A DNA stretch of 29,015 bases from assembly GCA_963642885.1 (NCBI GenBank), contig CAVIJI010000028.1, forward strand, positions 1 to 29,015, given 5' to 3'. The position numbers and the translations under genes are program-made. The notes beneath the pieces are model-generated. The model worked only from the letters and a program-made list of their open reading frames with translations. It made no database searches and was not told the origin of the DNA. This DNA is from UMGS1696 sp963642885 (lineage in GTDB: Bacteria; Bacillota; Clostridia; Oscillospirales; CAG-272). Below, one piece after another: positions 21,582 through 29,015 of the stretch (position 1 is the first letter of the stretch; each line of letters opens with the position of its first letter).

Positions 21582-22919
21582 ATGTTCTCCAGTTTATCCG
21601 AAAAACTCGAAAACGCTTTTAAGAAGTTTAAAAATAAAGGTAAGCTTACCGAAGCGGATGTCAAAGAGGGCATGCGTGAGGTTAAACTTGCACTTCTCGA
21701 AGCGAACGTAAACTATAAAGTCACCAGAGAGTTTATTAAATCGGTTACCGAGCGTGCGGTAGGTTCCGAAGTACTCGAAAGTCTTCTCCCTGCTCAACAG
21801 ATTATCAAGATAGTACATGAAGAGCTTGTTAAACTGATGGGGGAGACGAACAATAAACTTCAAATTTCATCGCGTCCGCCCACTATAATCATGATGGTCG
21901 GTATTCAAGGTTCCGGTAAAACAACACAGACTGCCAAACTTGCTTTGATGTACAAAAAACAAGGAAAGCGTCCGCTTCTTGTTGCGTGTGATATATACCG
22001 TCCTGCTGCCATCGAACAGTTAAAAGTTGTCGGTTCGCAGGTTGATGTCCCCGTATTCGAGATGGGCACTGCAGATCCCGTGGAAATAGCACAAGCAGGC
22101 ATTGAGCATGCTAAAAAGCATGGGCATGATATGGTGTTCATTGATACAGCAGGCCGTCTTAATGTCGATGAGGATATGATGCAGGAGCTTGAGAGAATGA
22201 AAGCTGTTGCAAATCCGACCGAAATACTCTTGGTTGTTGATGCAATGACGGGTCAGGATGCGGTTAATATTGCCGAGGCGTTTAACAACAGACTTGATAT
22301 CACCGGCGTAATACTTTCAAAGCTCGACAGTGATACACGTGGTGGTGCTGCCCTGTCAATCAGATATGTAACCGGTAAACCGATAAAGTTTATAGGAATA
22401 GGCGAAAAGTTGGACGCGCTTGAACCGTTCTATCCCGAAAGAATGGCTTCCAGAATTCTCGGAATGGGTGACGTTTTAACGCTTATCGAAAAGGCTCAAC
22501 AGACGTTTGATGACAAAAAGGCCGCAGAGCTTGAAAAGAAACTCAGAGAAAATACATTCACATTAAATGATTATCTCGAGCAGTTCAGACAAATCAAAAA
22601 TATGGGTGATATCGAGCAAATAGCCGCAATGATACCCGGTATAAAACCCGGAATGCTCAAGGATGCCAAGGTTGATGAAAAAGCTATGACTCATACTGAG
22701 GCCATTATTCTTGCGATGACAGCGGAAGAACGAGAAAAGCCCAATATAATAAACGGATCACGGCGTAAACGCATTGCGAACGGCAGTGGTACGACTGTTG
22801 AAGAAGTTAATAAGCTTCTGAGACAATATGATCAGATGAATAAAATGATCAAGCAATTAACATCACAGTACGGCGGAAAAAAAGCCAAAAAGAGAATGAA
22901 AATCCCGTTTTCAATATGA
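21582..22919 (+). CDS. ffh: Signal recognition particle protein Ffh
   Basis: A 445-residue SRP54 GTPase that binds signal sequences on nascent chains and, with the SRP RNA and FtsY, targets them to the membrane. N domain at 1-90; G domain with GIQGSGKT (107-114), DTAGR (188-192) and SKLD (246-249); methionine-rich M domain from about 300 with IKNMGDIEQIAAMIPG and the SRRKRIANGSGTTVEEVN signature. The C terminus is short and basic (KKAKKRMKIPFSI). The SRP RNA gene is not in the window. A GGGG site precedes the ATG. Confidence 0.98.
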   Translation: MFSSLSEKLENAFKKFKNKGKLTEADVKEGMREVKLALLEANVNYKVTREFIKSVTERAVGSEVLESLLPAQQIIKIVHEELVKLMGETNNKLQISSRPPTIIMMVGIQGSGKTTQTAKLALMYKKQGKRPLLVACDIYRPAAIEQLKVVGSQVDVPVFEMGTADPVEIAQAGIEHAKKHGHDMVFIDTAGRLNVDEDMMQELERMKAVANPTEILLVVDAMTGQDAVNIAEAFNNRLDITGVILSKLDSDTRGGAALSIRYVTGKPIKFIGIGEKLDALEPFYPERMASRILGMGDVLTLIEKAQQTFDDKKAAELEKKLRENTFTLNDYLEQFRQIKNMGDIEQIAAMIPGIKPGMLKDAKVDEKAMTHTEAIILAMTAEEREKPNIINGSRRKRIANGSGTTVEEVNKLLRQYDQMNKMIKQLTSQYGGKKAKKRMKIPFSI

Positions 22920-22967
22920 TTTACGGATTTTTATATAAAATTTCTATATTTATTTTCGGAGGAAAAA

Positions 22968-23210
22968 ATGGTTAAGATCAGATTAAGAAGAATGGGTGCT
23001 AAGAAGGCTCCTTTCTATCGTATTATCGTTGCAGATTCTCGTTCACCTCGTGATGGCAGATTCATCGAAGAAGTAGGTTATTATAACCCCATGACCGAAC
23101 CTGTTACACTCAAGGTAGAGGAAGAAAAAGTACAAAAGTGGCTTGCTTCAGGTGCTCAGCCCACAGAAACAGTTAAGTCTATTCTTACCAAGAGCGGTAT
23201 CATTAAATAA
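22968..23210 (+). CDS. rpsP: 30S ribosomal protein S16
   Basis: An 80-residue basic protein of the small subunit. The start MVKIRLRRMGAKKAPFYRI and the segment DSRSPRDGRFIEEVGYYNP are S16 signatures and the length is normal. GGAGG precedes the ATG. It sits 48 bases after ffh and 2 bases before khpA, the normal Firmicutes order. Confidence 0.98.
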   Translation: MVKIRLRRMGAKKAPFYRIIVADSRSPRDGRFIEEVGYYNPMTEPVTLKVEEEKVQKWLASGAQPTETVKSILTKSGIIK

Positions 23211-23212
23211 TT

Positions 23213-23479
23213 ATGGATAATGCAACCGGCGCAAGCTATCGTGATATCAACTTAACACAAGTTTTAACTGACATGGCACGCGCTATTGTTGACGATCCGG
23301 ATTCGGTAAGTGTAACTGAAGAAGAAAACGAATCAGGTACGGTATTGACTCTTAAAGTAGCGGAAGCTGATATGGGCATGATAATCGGCAAACACGGTAA
23401 GATTGCCCGAGCTATACGAACCGTCGCAAAAGCAGCTGCTAAAGTGACTGATAAAAAGGTAACGATAGAAATCAAATAA
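23213..23479 (+). CDS. khpA: KH-domain RNA-binding protein KhpA
   Basis: An 88-residue single KH-domain protein (YlqC/KhpA). The RNA-binding loop is IIGKHGKIARAIRT with GKHG at 59-62. In other Firmicutes it pairs with KhpB (Jag) and affects cell wall growth. The usual length is 75-80; here about 10 extra residues precede the normal start. No good ribosome binding site is seen, and the ATG follows the rpsP stop by 2 bases, so translation probably relies on coupling. The internal M21 is an alternative start. rimM, trmD and rplS, which normally follow, are absent. Confidence 0.92.
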   Translation: MDNATGASYRDINLTQVLTDMARAIVDDPDSVSVTEEENESGTVLTLKVAEADMGMIIGKHGKIARAIRTVAKAAAKVTDKKVTIEIK

Positions 23480-23484
23480 AAATT

Positions 23485-23560
23485 ACTGCGAAAAATGATG
23501 TATTTCCTATTTAATCTATGATATAATAGGATATCCGATCATGATTCGCAGTTTTTTGAT
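23485..23560 (+). terminator. Long hairpin ending the ffh-rpsP-khpA operon
   Basis: Arms ACTGCGAA (about 23486) and TTCGCAGT (about 23547) are perfect complements, AATGAT/ATCAT continue the stem, an inner CCTATT/AATAGG stem closes the top, and TTTTTTGATTTG follows. It starts within 10 bases of the khpA stop. Confidence 0.75.
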
Positions 23561-23598
23561 TTGTAATTAAAATATAAAGTTACTTAAGGAGTGGTATT

Positions 23599-24738
23599 AT
23601 GACCGAAACAAGACAATATTGGATTGAAACAATGATTCGCATAGTTAAGCCGATTCTCGAGAACCTCAGTTACGGTAAATTGAAAGAACGTATGCCAATT
23701 GAGCACAAGGACGGTACGAATGACAGAGCCGAATACACTTATCTCGAAGCACTCGGAAGAACAGTTTGCGGTATTGCACCGTGGTTGGCACATCCTTCCG
23801 AAGATAGAGATGAAGAGAAGCTCCGCAGCTCTTTTGCTGAAATGACTAGGAAGGCCATTCGAGCAGCGGTTACCGACGATTCACCTGATTGCATGAATTT
23901 CGGATATGGATATCAACCGATTGTCGATGCAGCTTTTTTAGCCAACGGACTGCTGCGTGCTCCCGAAGAGTTGTATGATAAACTTGATTCAGATACAAAG
24001 TATAACTTAATCGGCAAACTGAAATGTACAAGAAACCGTAAACCTTTCGCAAGTAATTGGCTGCTCTTCTCCGCTATGATAGAGGCTTTTTTATGTTATG
24101 TTCATGAACCGGATTGGGATCCCATGCGGATCGATTATGCTCTACGTCAACACATGCAGTGGTATCACGGAGACGGTATATATGGCGATGGACCTGAATT
24201 TCATTTTGATTACTATAACAGCTTTGTTATTCAGCCCATGCTTGTTGATATTCTTACAACAAAGGGGGCTACAAACGGCGACTGGGATTACATGCGGGAA
24301 GATGTTATGAGGCGTTCCGCGCGTTATGCTGAAGTTTTGGAGCAGATTATTGCCCCAGACGGTTCATATCCTGTAATCGGTCGTTCATCATGCTATCGAT
24401 TCGGAGCATTCCAATCACTCGCACAAATGGCTCTTCTTGACAATTGCGGCAAGATTTCAAAAGCACAAATACGTTGTGCATTGACCGCGGTAATTAATCG
24501 TGTGATGCAATACAGTGATATGTTTGACAGCAACGGATTCCTTACAATCGGTGTGTGCGGTCACCAGCCTGATATGGGCGAGTCATATATTTCCACAGGC
24601 AGTTTGTACCTTTGCTCTACTGTTTTTCTCCCACTCGGATTACCGGAATCGGATTCTTTCTGGCAAGACCCCGAGTGTGCATGGACTTCGAAAAAAATAT
24701 GGGCGGGTGAAAATACAACTTGCGATCATTCACTGTAA
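23599..24738 (+). CDS. DUF2264 domain-containing protein
   Basis: A 379-residue protein of the DUF2264 family (PF10022), thought to have an alpha/alpha-toroid fold like polysaccharide lyases and glycoside hydrolases and often found near glycan-degradation genes. Recognisable segments include EYTYLEALGRTVCGIAPWL near 41-59, FGYGYQPIVDAAFLANGLLR near 97-116, the SNWLLFSAMIEAFL helix and QWYHGDGIYGDGPEFHFDYYNSF near 185-207. No signal peptide, so it is cytoplasmic and likely acts on imported oligosaccharides. AAGGAG precedes the ATG. It is alone on the plus strand and converges with the PAP2/GH78 genes. Confidence 0.85.
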   Translation: MTETRQYWIETMIRIVKPILENLSYGKLKERMPIEHKDGTNDRAEYTYLEALGRTVCGIAPWLAHPSEDRDEEKLRSSFAEMTRKAIRAAVTDDSPDCMNFGYGYQPIVDAAFLANGLLRAPEELYDKLDSDTKYNLIGKLKCTRNRKPFASNWLLFSAMIEAFLCYVHEPDWDPMRIDYALRQHMQWYHGDGIYGDGPEFHFDYYNSFVIQPMLVDILTTKGATNGDWDYMREDVMRRSARYAEVLEQIIAPDGSYPVIGRSSCYRFGAFQSLAQMALLDNCGKISKAQIRCALTAVINRVMQYSDMFDSNGFLTIGVCGHQPDMGESYISTGSLYLCSTVFLPLGLPESDSFWQDPECAWTSKKIWAGENTTCDHSL

Positions 24739-24783
24739 AGACAATAAGTCAATCTGATTATAGTTTATCGACGTACAATAAAA

Positions 24784-24827
24784 AAAACAGATCTTTTTCC
24801 GATATATCGGTGAAGACCTGTTTTTTT
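24784..24827. terminator. Bidirectional terminator
   Basis: Arms AAACAG and CTGTTT, then TCTT/AAGA and an inner CCGATA/TATCGG stem, with runs of As and Ts on the two sides. It sits between the convergent DUF2264 and PAP2 genes. Confidence 0.88.
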
Positions 24828-24872
24828 ATCAATTACGTACTAAATATACAAAGCATTTTTTATCGCCGAAAT

Positions 24873-25415
24873 TTATAATACATAATCTTTTTCTTTTTTA
24901 TATGTTACGACTTTATATGAAATATAAGCGAATGAAATGCCTAAGATAACCGCACTAATGACATCCAGTGGATAATGTACCATAAGATACAGTCTTGAGA
25001 ATGCAATAACAATCGCCAGTAATATCGCACATATTCCGGCTTTTTTATGATATAAGAAAATCGAAACGGCACCCTCAAATGACGCAAGCGTATGACCTGA
25101 TGGGAATGCATAATCTTTTTCAGGCGGAATGAGCAATACAATCGATGGATCGAAATCATATGGTCTGATTCTGGCAACGAGCGGTTTTAAAATCATATTG
25201 CCGAAAATCAATCCGAGAATCAATGCTATTGCCATTGTTACACCCGTACGACGTGTCTTCTTGAATAGGATAAGAATGACTGCGATTATTATCCATATGA
25301 TTCCCGCATTCGCAAGTTTTGTGACAATCGGCATGAATTTGTCCAAAAAAGAACATTGTACAGCATTGTGCAGATTATGTAATATCTTAATTTCAAAAGA
25401 ATTAAACAGATTCAT
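24873..25415 (-). CDS. PAP2 family phosphatase
   Basis: A 180-residue membrane phosphatase of the type-2 phosphatidic acid phosphatase family, acting on lipid phosphates such as undecaprenyl pyrophosphate or phosphatidic/phosphatidylglycerol phosphate at the membrane surface. The three active-site motifs are present: KPLVARIRP (77-85), PSGH (105-108), and SRLYLMVHYPLD (140-151) with the catalytic His. About five membrane segments. An AGG site lies close upstream. It starts 35 bases after the GH78-like gene and is probably co-transcribed with it. Substrate unknown. Confidence 0.9.
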   Translation of the reverse strand: MNLFNSFEIKILHNLHNAVQCSFLDKFMPIVTKLANAGIIWIIIAVILILFKKTRRTGVTMAIALILGLIFGNMILKPLVARIRPYDFDPSIVLLIPPEKDYAFPSGHTLASFEGAVSIFLYHKKAGICAILLAIVIAFSRLYLMVHYPLDVISAVILGISFAYISYKVVTYKKEKDYVL

Positions 25416-25450
25416 TTGTACCTAAAATCGCTCGTAATGTGATATTTATA

Positions 25451-27580
25451 TCATACGATTTCCCATTCTATTTCACTCGGAACGGTAATTTTTGCCTCTT
25501 CACCTTCTTTTTGGGTTATATGAATCTGTCCGTAAGGCGTCGGGAATGATATATCGGCATATTTCAGACCCCACAAACAAGGTGATAATGTGATCTTTTT
25601 GTATCCGGGTTCGATAATCGAAAGTCCTGTAAGAGCCAAAGGCAAATGATAAGCAGGTGTTCCTCCCCATGCGTGACTGTAGTCAAAATTATAGTTCGGG
25701 GGAGCAATCCATCCCTCTTGCAATCCCTTACTGCAGGTTTTAACGAGCGGTTTCCATAAATCAAGAATTTGCATTCCATAATCTTCGAACAGTCCCGATT
25801 TCCATACAGCATCGAGAACATAATTCATAAAATACGGCTGAACCTGTTGTAAGTCGGAATTAGGATCTGCGCATCTGCGAATAATCCGTTCACGTTCACT
25901 TTCGGGGCATAAACCGTACATAGCGGCAAGGACGTTTGCATGACGTGAAAAATGTCTGAGCGGAACGTTTTCGGGACGCCACGGTTTGTTTTCTTCTTCT
26001 GTATCTGATAAACCGTCAATATATAATCCTTCGTTTTCATCATAGAAAGCGTTGTTAAATGCTTGTTTGAATTGTTCCGCACGGGATGACCACAGTGCAT
26101 TCTTTTCGTTCCACCATTCACTGTCGGGACTGTTCTTCATTATAGAACACAGAGCACAAGCGTCGGTTAATGCCTTATAGTAAAAATCACAAAGTACTGT
26201 TTGACCGAGTGATTTCGGCGGATGATGCATGTTGTAGCCTTCTATATTCAGCCAATCTATAAACATATAATCCGGAGGATTGTCTATGACTCCATGCTCA
26301 CCTACATAGCTGTTAAATCTTTCAAACAGTGTGTCGAGTGCTGTTTTGCAATAATTCAAGATATCAATGTCACCGGTATAAATATAGACATTGCGAAGCC
26401 ATTGTACCCACATCAGACTGTATGTTGTATGGAACATTCTTCCATCGTTTTCGCATAGCCAGTCAGCTGTTCTGCATATATCCTGCTTTGCCAAACGCAT
26501 ATCACCGAATGTGAAGAGAGTCATATTTGTTTCTACAAGATAATCACCGGTGCACGCCAAAAGTTCCTGATGCTTCGGACTGTCAAGATGTAAAGACTGA
26601 CGACAGATGGACAGTGTCCACTTACACGTATCATAAACGCTATCCAGCTCTGAATCGGATGTGTGAAGATATCCTTCGGATGTTATCGGGTAGCGACTGT
26701 CGATAATATATGGTAAAATAGTGACTCCGTCAGCAGCTGAAATAACGTTTACCGAGAGATAACCGACAGAGTACATTATAACTCCCTTGTAGTTGCCGCC
26801 TTTTCTGCCGAATTTTACCTTTTCGCTATGTTGTACTCCTGTGCGCTCGGCGCATGCGATTTCAAGGGTGCATTCACCGCTTGCCACAACCGCAAGATAA
26901 GCGCAATGGATGCGAGGATAATTTATCTCGTATTTATCTCCGCTCTGTACAATATGAGGGTCCGTCCAATAATCACCGTATACAGATGTATAAACAAGAT
27001 TTGAAATGTCCGGAACAGAAAGACGCACATTTACGTCGGTGGGCACGGCATTTGTCCATTCATCGGATTCGGCATCCTCGTCATACATGTCCGGTTCTGC
27101 GTAACATCTATCAACACGTCCCTGCCATGTTTCATCGGTTCCGATGACTTCGACTGTTCCGTCTTCATATTCAATTTTTCCCGAAAGAAGAAATACGCCC
27201 TTACCGGGGGTAAATTCCGTTACTACTACGCAATTCAAACGAACCTTAGCGTATATTTCGAGCTTATCTGAATCGGTGTGCCATTCGTACCGATTTACAT
27301 ATTGCCATGATAACGGTTTTACGGCAAGAAAATCTCCGCCTGCCGCTGCGGGACCTATACCGATAAATTGTTTGTTGCACCAAAGGAAATACTGAGCGGC
27401 ACCTGTCACTTCAAATACAATCCGCTTAACCTTCCCTTTTAAGTCAATACTTTTTTTGAATTCGGCAACGCAAAAGACGTCGTTATTATCACGTGTAAAC
27501 GACGTTTTTTGTACATTCGGATACTTTACCGGATTCAGCCATATGAATTTTCCGATACCTGAATATTCTTCTATGTTCAT
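25451..27580 (-). CDS. GH78-like alpha-L-rhamnosidase family protein
   Basis: A 709-residue cytoplasmic protein with the layout of bacterial alpha-L-rhamnosidases: N-terminal beta domains (1-310), an alpha/alpha barrel (about 315-630) and a C-terminal beta domain opening around SHAWGGTPAY (635-644). In the active-site motif, usually DCPQRxERxGWxGD, it reads DSPKHQELLACTGD (333-346). The Asp, Pro, Glu (E339) and Gly-Asp (345-346) remain but the Arg, Gly and Trp are lost, so the substrate may not be a rhamnoside. No signal peptide. AGGAG precedes the ATG. It has its own promoter (27612-27640) and follows a sugar-binding protein gene on the same strand. Confidence 0.8.
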   Translation of the reverse strand: MNIEEYSGIGKFIWLNPVKYPNVQKTSFTRDNNDVFCVAEFKKSIDLKGKVKRIVFEVTGAAQYFLWCNKQFIGIGPAAAGGDFLAVKPLSWQYVNRYEWHTDSDKLEIYAKVRLNCVVVTEFTPGKGVFLLSGKIEYEDGTVEVIGTDETWQGRVDRCYAEPDMYDEDAESDEWTNAVPTDVNVRLSVPDISNLVYTSVYGDYWTDPHIVQSGDKYEINYPRIHCAYLAVVASGECTLEIACAERTGVQHSEKVKFGRKGGNYKGVIMYSVGYLSVNVISAADGVTILPYIIDSRYPITSEGYLHTSDSELDSVYDTCKWTLSICRQSLHLDSPKHQELLACTGDYLVETNMTLFTFGDMRLAKQDICRTADWLCENDGRMFHTTYSLMWVQWLRNVYIYTGDIDILNYCKTALDTLFERFNSYVGEHGVIDNPPDYMFIDWLNIEGYNMHHPPKSLGQTVLCDFYYKALTDACALCSIMKNSPDSEWWNEKNALWSSRAEQFKQAFNNAFYDENEGLYIDGLSDTEEENKPWRPENVPLRHFSRHANVLAAMYGLCPESERERIIRRCADPNSDLQQVQPYFMNYVLDAVWKSGLFEDYGMQILDLWKPLVKTCSKGLQEGWIAPPNYNFDYSHAWGGTPAYHLPLALTGLSIIEPGYKKITLSPCLWGLKYADISFPTPYGQIHITQKEGEEAKITVPSEIEWEIV

Positions 27581-27611
27581 AGCACACTCCTAATGTGAAT
27601 ATTTTTTCTAC

Positions 27612-27640
27612 ATTCTATCACAACTTTTTATAAATTACAA
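27612..27640 (-). promoter_or_regulatory. Promoter of the GH78-like gene
   Basis: Minus-strand TTGTAA (27635-27640), a 17-base spacer ending in TGA, and TAGAAT (27612-27617), about 30 bases before the start codon. Confidence 0.68.
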
Positions 27641-27650
27641 GCAAAATATC

Positions 27651-27690
27651 AAAATACCGCTGCACATTAATTAGCACGCAACGGTATTTT
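27651..27690 (-). terminator. Hairpin upstream of the GH78-like gene
   Basis: Arms AAAATACCG (27651-27659) and CGGTATTTT (27682-27690), partly paired inside, give TTTTGATATTTTG on the minus strand. It can end transcripts from the solute-binding protein gene before the GH78 promoter. Confidence 0.6.
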
Positions 27691-27733
27691 AATCGTTTAT
27701 ACGTCAGATATTTTTTATATATTTCTTTAAGGA

Positions 27734-27758
27734 ACGATTCATACTGTCGATGAATCGT
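27734..27758 (-). repeat. Perfect 9-bp inverted repeat after the solute-binding protein gene
   Basis: ACGATTCAT and ATGAATCGT pair exactly around ACTGTCG, 22 bases past the stop at 27781. No T run follows directly; it may stabilise the 3' end of the transcript or assist the terminator downstream. Confidence 0.55.
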
Positions 27759-27780
27759 GAACTACCGTATTAAAATTCCG

Positions 27781-29015
27781 TTATTCCATTGCATCAAACT
27801 TCGCTTGAGCTTCTTCCATTTTAGTTTGAACCTTACTTGCGATTTTCGCTATAGTTGATGCAACTTTACCGCTCTTTGACATTGCGGAGCTTACCGTTCC
27901 CTGACAACCTGCGAAATCGAAACCGAATGCCGGATCAATTACGATATTATTGAAAAGAATATCAAGCACTTCTACTGATTCATTGTCTCGTGTATATTTT
28001 CTCGCTAAAGCAACATCGTAGTATGCCGCACGAATGGTATCGGTTGAAAGTGAAGCGATATACTCAAGTGCGGCACCTGCCATTTCAACATCTGCACAGC
28101 ATACGGGAATACAATACACACACTGTCCCCATTCCTGGGTTGACGAAAGATATTCCTGCTGTGCTTCGTCAAGCTTAGGAATCGGTAAAATTCCGTATTC
28201 TTCTTCCATTTCACGCATATAACCTGTTATGTTAACTGTATGTGTATAATAAAGTGCACGTCCGTCTGTAAATACTCCGCGTAATTCATCCCACGGGTCG
28301 TTGCCTGATTTAATTTGACTTGCTTCGAGGATGGTTGTTTCATAACCGGTGGATGCCATCGTTGAAATTCTTTCCATAACATCCAAAGATCTTTCACTGT
28401 CAAGATGGAAGGACATAACGCCGTCTTTATCGAGTTCGATTCCCTTCTGACCGCAGGAATTATAGAAACCGCAAAGTGTTTCGCGAATATTAAGTAAAGC
28501 GTATCTGTCCTTATCCCACTCCAATACTCCGTTGCCGTCAAGGTCCTGAGCAACATCATTTAACGCTGAACTGAAATAATCCAATGTCCATCTGCCTTCA
28601 TCAAGTGCCTTATACGGACTTTCTTTACCGAGCTGTGCGTTCATATCTTTATTGAAATAAACACACCATATATTTGTGTTGTCGGTAATAGATATATCAC
28701 CGGAGAATAAGAACGGTTTATTCGATACCGACAAGCTTTCGGTTACACCCTGTGCCCAATACGGTTTTGACAAATCGAGGTATGCAACATCGTTGGCGTT
28801 AATCAAACTTCCCTTAAGGGCATACTGTGTCATAAGTGTTATATGGGATACGGCAGAGGAATATGTCCGGTCTCCCGCTTTGATTGCCGTATCTAATTTA
28901 TCGGCAGCATGTTCCTCTGAAACAACGATGTTTAGATAGTCTTCTGCCAAACGATTACGTTCGTAAACAGAGTCATTAACACCTTCACCGGTTAATTCCT
29001 CGGCATTAACAGACG
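27781..29015 (-). CDS. Extracellular solute-binding protein, carbohydrate type (5' end outside window)
   Basis: At least 411 residues, open to the window edge; the TTG at 28950 is not a believable start because the frame continues upstream (SVNAEELTGEGVNDSVYERN). It resembles family-1 extracellular sugar-binding proteins of ABC importers: NDSVYERNRLAEDYLNI near the N-terminal lobe, WCVYFNKDM, and the ILPIPKLDEAQQEY segment typical of the closing hinge. An Asp-rich DLDGNGVLEWDKD loop could bind calcium. The lipoprotein signal and permease genes would lie beyond the edge. The GH78-like gene follows on the same strand, which suggests the imported sugar feeds that enzyme. Confidence 0.85.
   Translation of the reverse strand, partial: SVNAEELTGEGVNDSVYERNRLAEDYLNIVVSEEHAADKLDTAIKAGDRTYSSAVSHITLMTQYALKGSLINANDVAYLDLSKPYWAQGVTESLSVSNKPFLFSGDISITDNTNIWCVYFNKDMNAQLGKESPYKALDEGRWTLDYFSSALNDVAQDLDGNGVLEWDKDRYALLNIRETLCGFYNSCGQKGIELDKDGVMSFHLDSERSLDVMERISTMASTGYETTILEASQIKSGNDPWDELRGVFTDGRALYYTHTVNITGYMREMEEEYGILPIPKLDEAQQEYLSSTQEWGQCVYCIPVCCADVEMAGAALEYIASLSTDTIRAAYYDVALARKYTRDNESVEVLDILFNNIVIDPAFGFDFAGCQGTVSSAMSKSGKVASTIAKIASKVQTKMEEAQAKFDAME

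Noticed and set aside
26854..27395. Plus-strand open frames opposite the GH78-like gene
   Set aside because: Shadows of a long gene with recognisable domains; no ribosome binding sites.
28950..28950. TTG at 28950 as start of the solute-binding protein
   Set aside because: The frame remains open upstream to the window edge and the sequence there still resembles the family, so the gene is cut by the window, not started here.
1..29015. CRISPR arrays, transposases, integrases, phage or toxin-antitoxin genes
   Set aside because: None recognised on either strand; no regularly spaced repeats and no terminal inverted repeats with target duplications.

Overview
The window looks like a chromosomal segment of an anaerobic Firmicutes (Bacillota), most likely an uncultured gut Clostridia of the Oscillospirales/Ruminococcaceae type. 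This is inferred from its low-to-middling GC, consensus sigma-A promoters, AGGAGG-type ribosome binding sites, a DnaD/DnaI-type helicase-loading pair, the ylxM-ffh-rpsP-khpA order, ECF vitamin transporters and a membrane pyrophosphatase. Three runs of ten Ns (6566, 12836, 20139) mark scaffold gaps, so this is a draft or metagenome-assembled sequence. I see no phage, transposase, CRISPR array or recognisable defence genes. Most of the window is housekeeping metabolism, with an accessory carbohydrate region at the right end.

Layout. At 1-345 there is no gene, only a nested palindrome/terminator and a consensus leftward promoter that fires off the window edge. At 346-2209 (minus) is a small operon: sugar-phosphate isomerase, YfcE-like phosphodiesterase, DIP1984-family protein. 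At 2327-6963 (minus) a tight six-gene run, dCMP deaminase - lipoprotein - rimI - tsaD - dnaD - dnaI, joins nucleotide metabolism, tRNA t6A modification and replication initiation. At 7131-7622 (minus) is a second lipoprotein with a Glu-Thr repeat linker, followed by tRNA-Gln(CTG) and a membrane proton pyrophosphatase with a long structured leader. At 10594-13612 (minus) a Crp/Fnr-type regulator heads an operon for a nitrate/sulfonate/thiamine-type ABC importer; its consensus promoter carries a perfect 16-bp palindrome at the predicted transcription start.

At 13760-16863 (plus) a nucleotidyltransferase, galE and galM form a galactose (Leloir-like) set without galK or galT. At 17049 (plus) is a lone sulfotransferase. 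At 17892-20042 (minus) type III pantothenate kinase sits between two ECF S components, and coaX and the downstream S component share an upstream element. At 20316 (plus) is a flavodoxin-fold protein with an inverted repeat over its -10 box, followed by two interleaved inverted repeats. At 20971-23479 (plus) are tRNA-Glu(CTC) and the ylxM-ffh-rpsP-khpA secretion/translation operon. At 23599-29015 are a DUF2264 protein (plus), converging with a PAP2 phosphatase, a GH78-like glycosidase and a sugar-type solute-binding protein cut by the window end (all minus). These suggest uptake and breakdown of plant or host glycans.

I found no convincing wholly new system. The points most worth checking are the regulator-operator-ABC transporter unit, the interleaved inverted repeats at 20751-20794, the shared coaX/S-component element, the GalT-less galactose cluster and the DUF2264/GH78-like pair.
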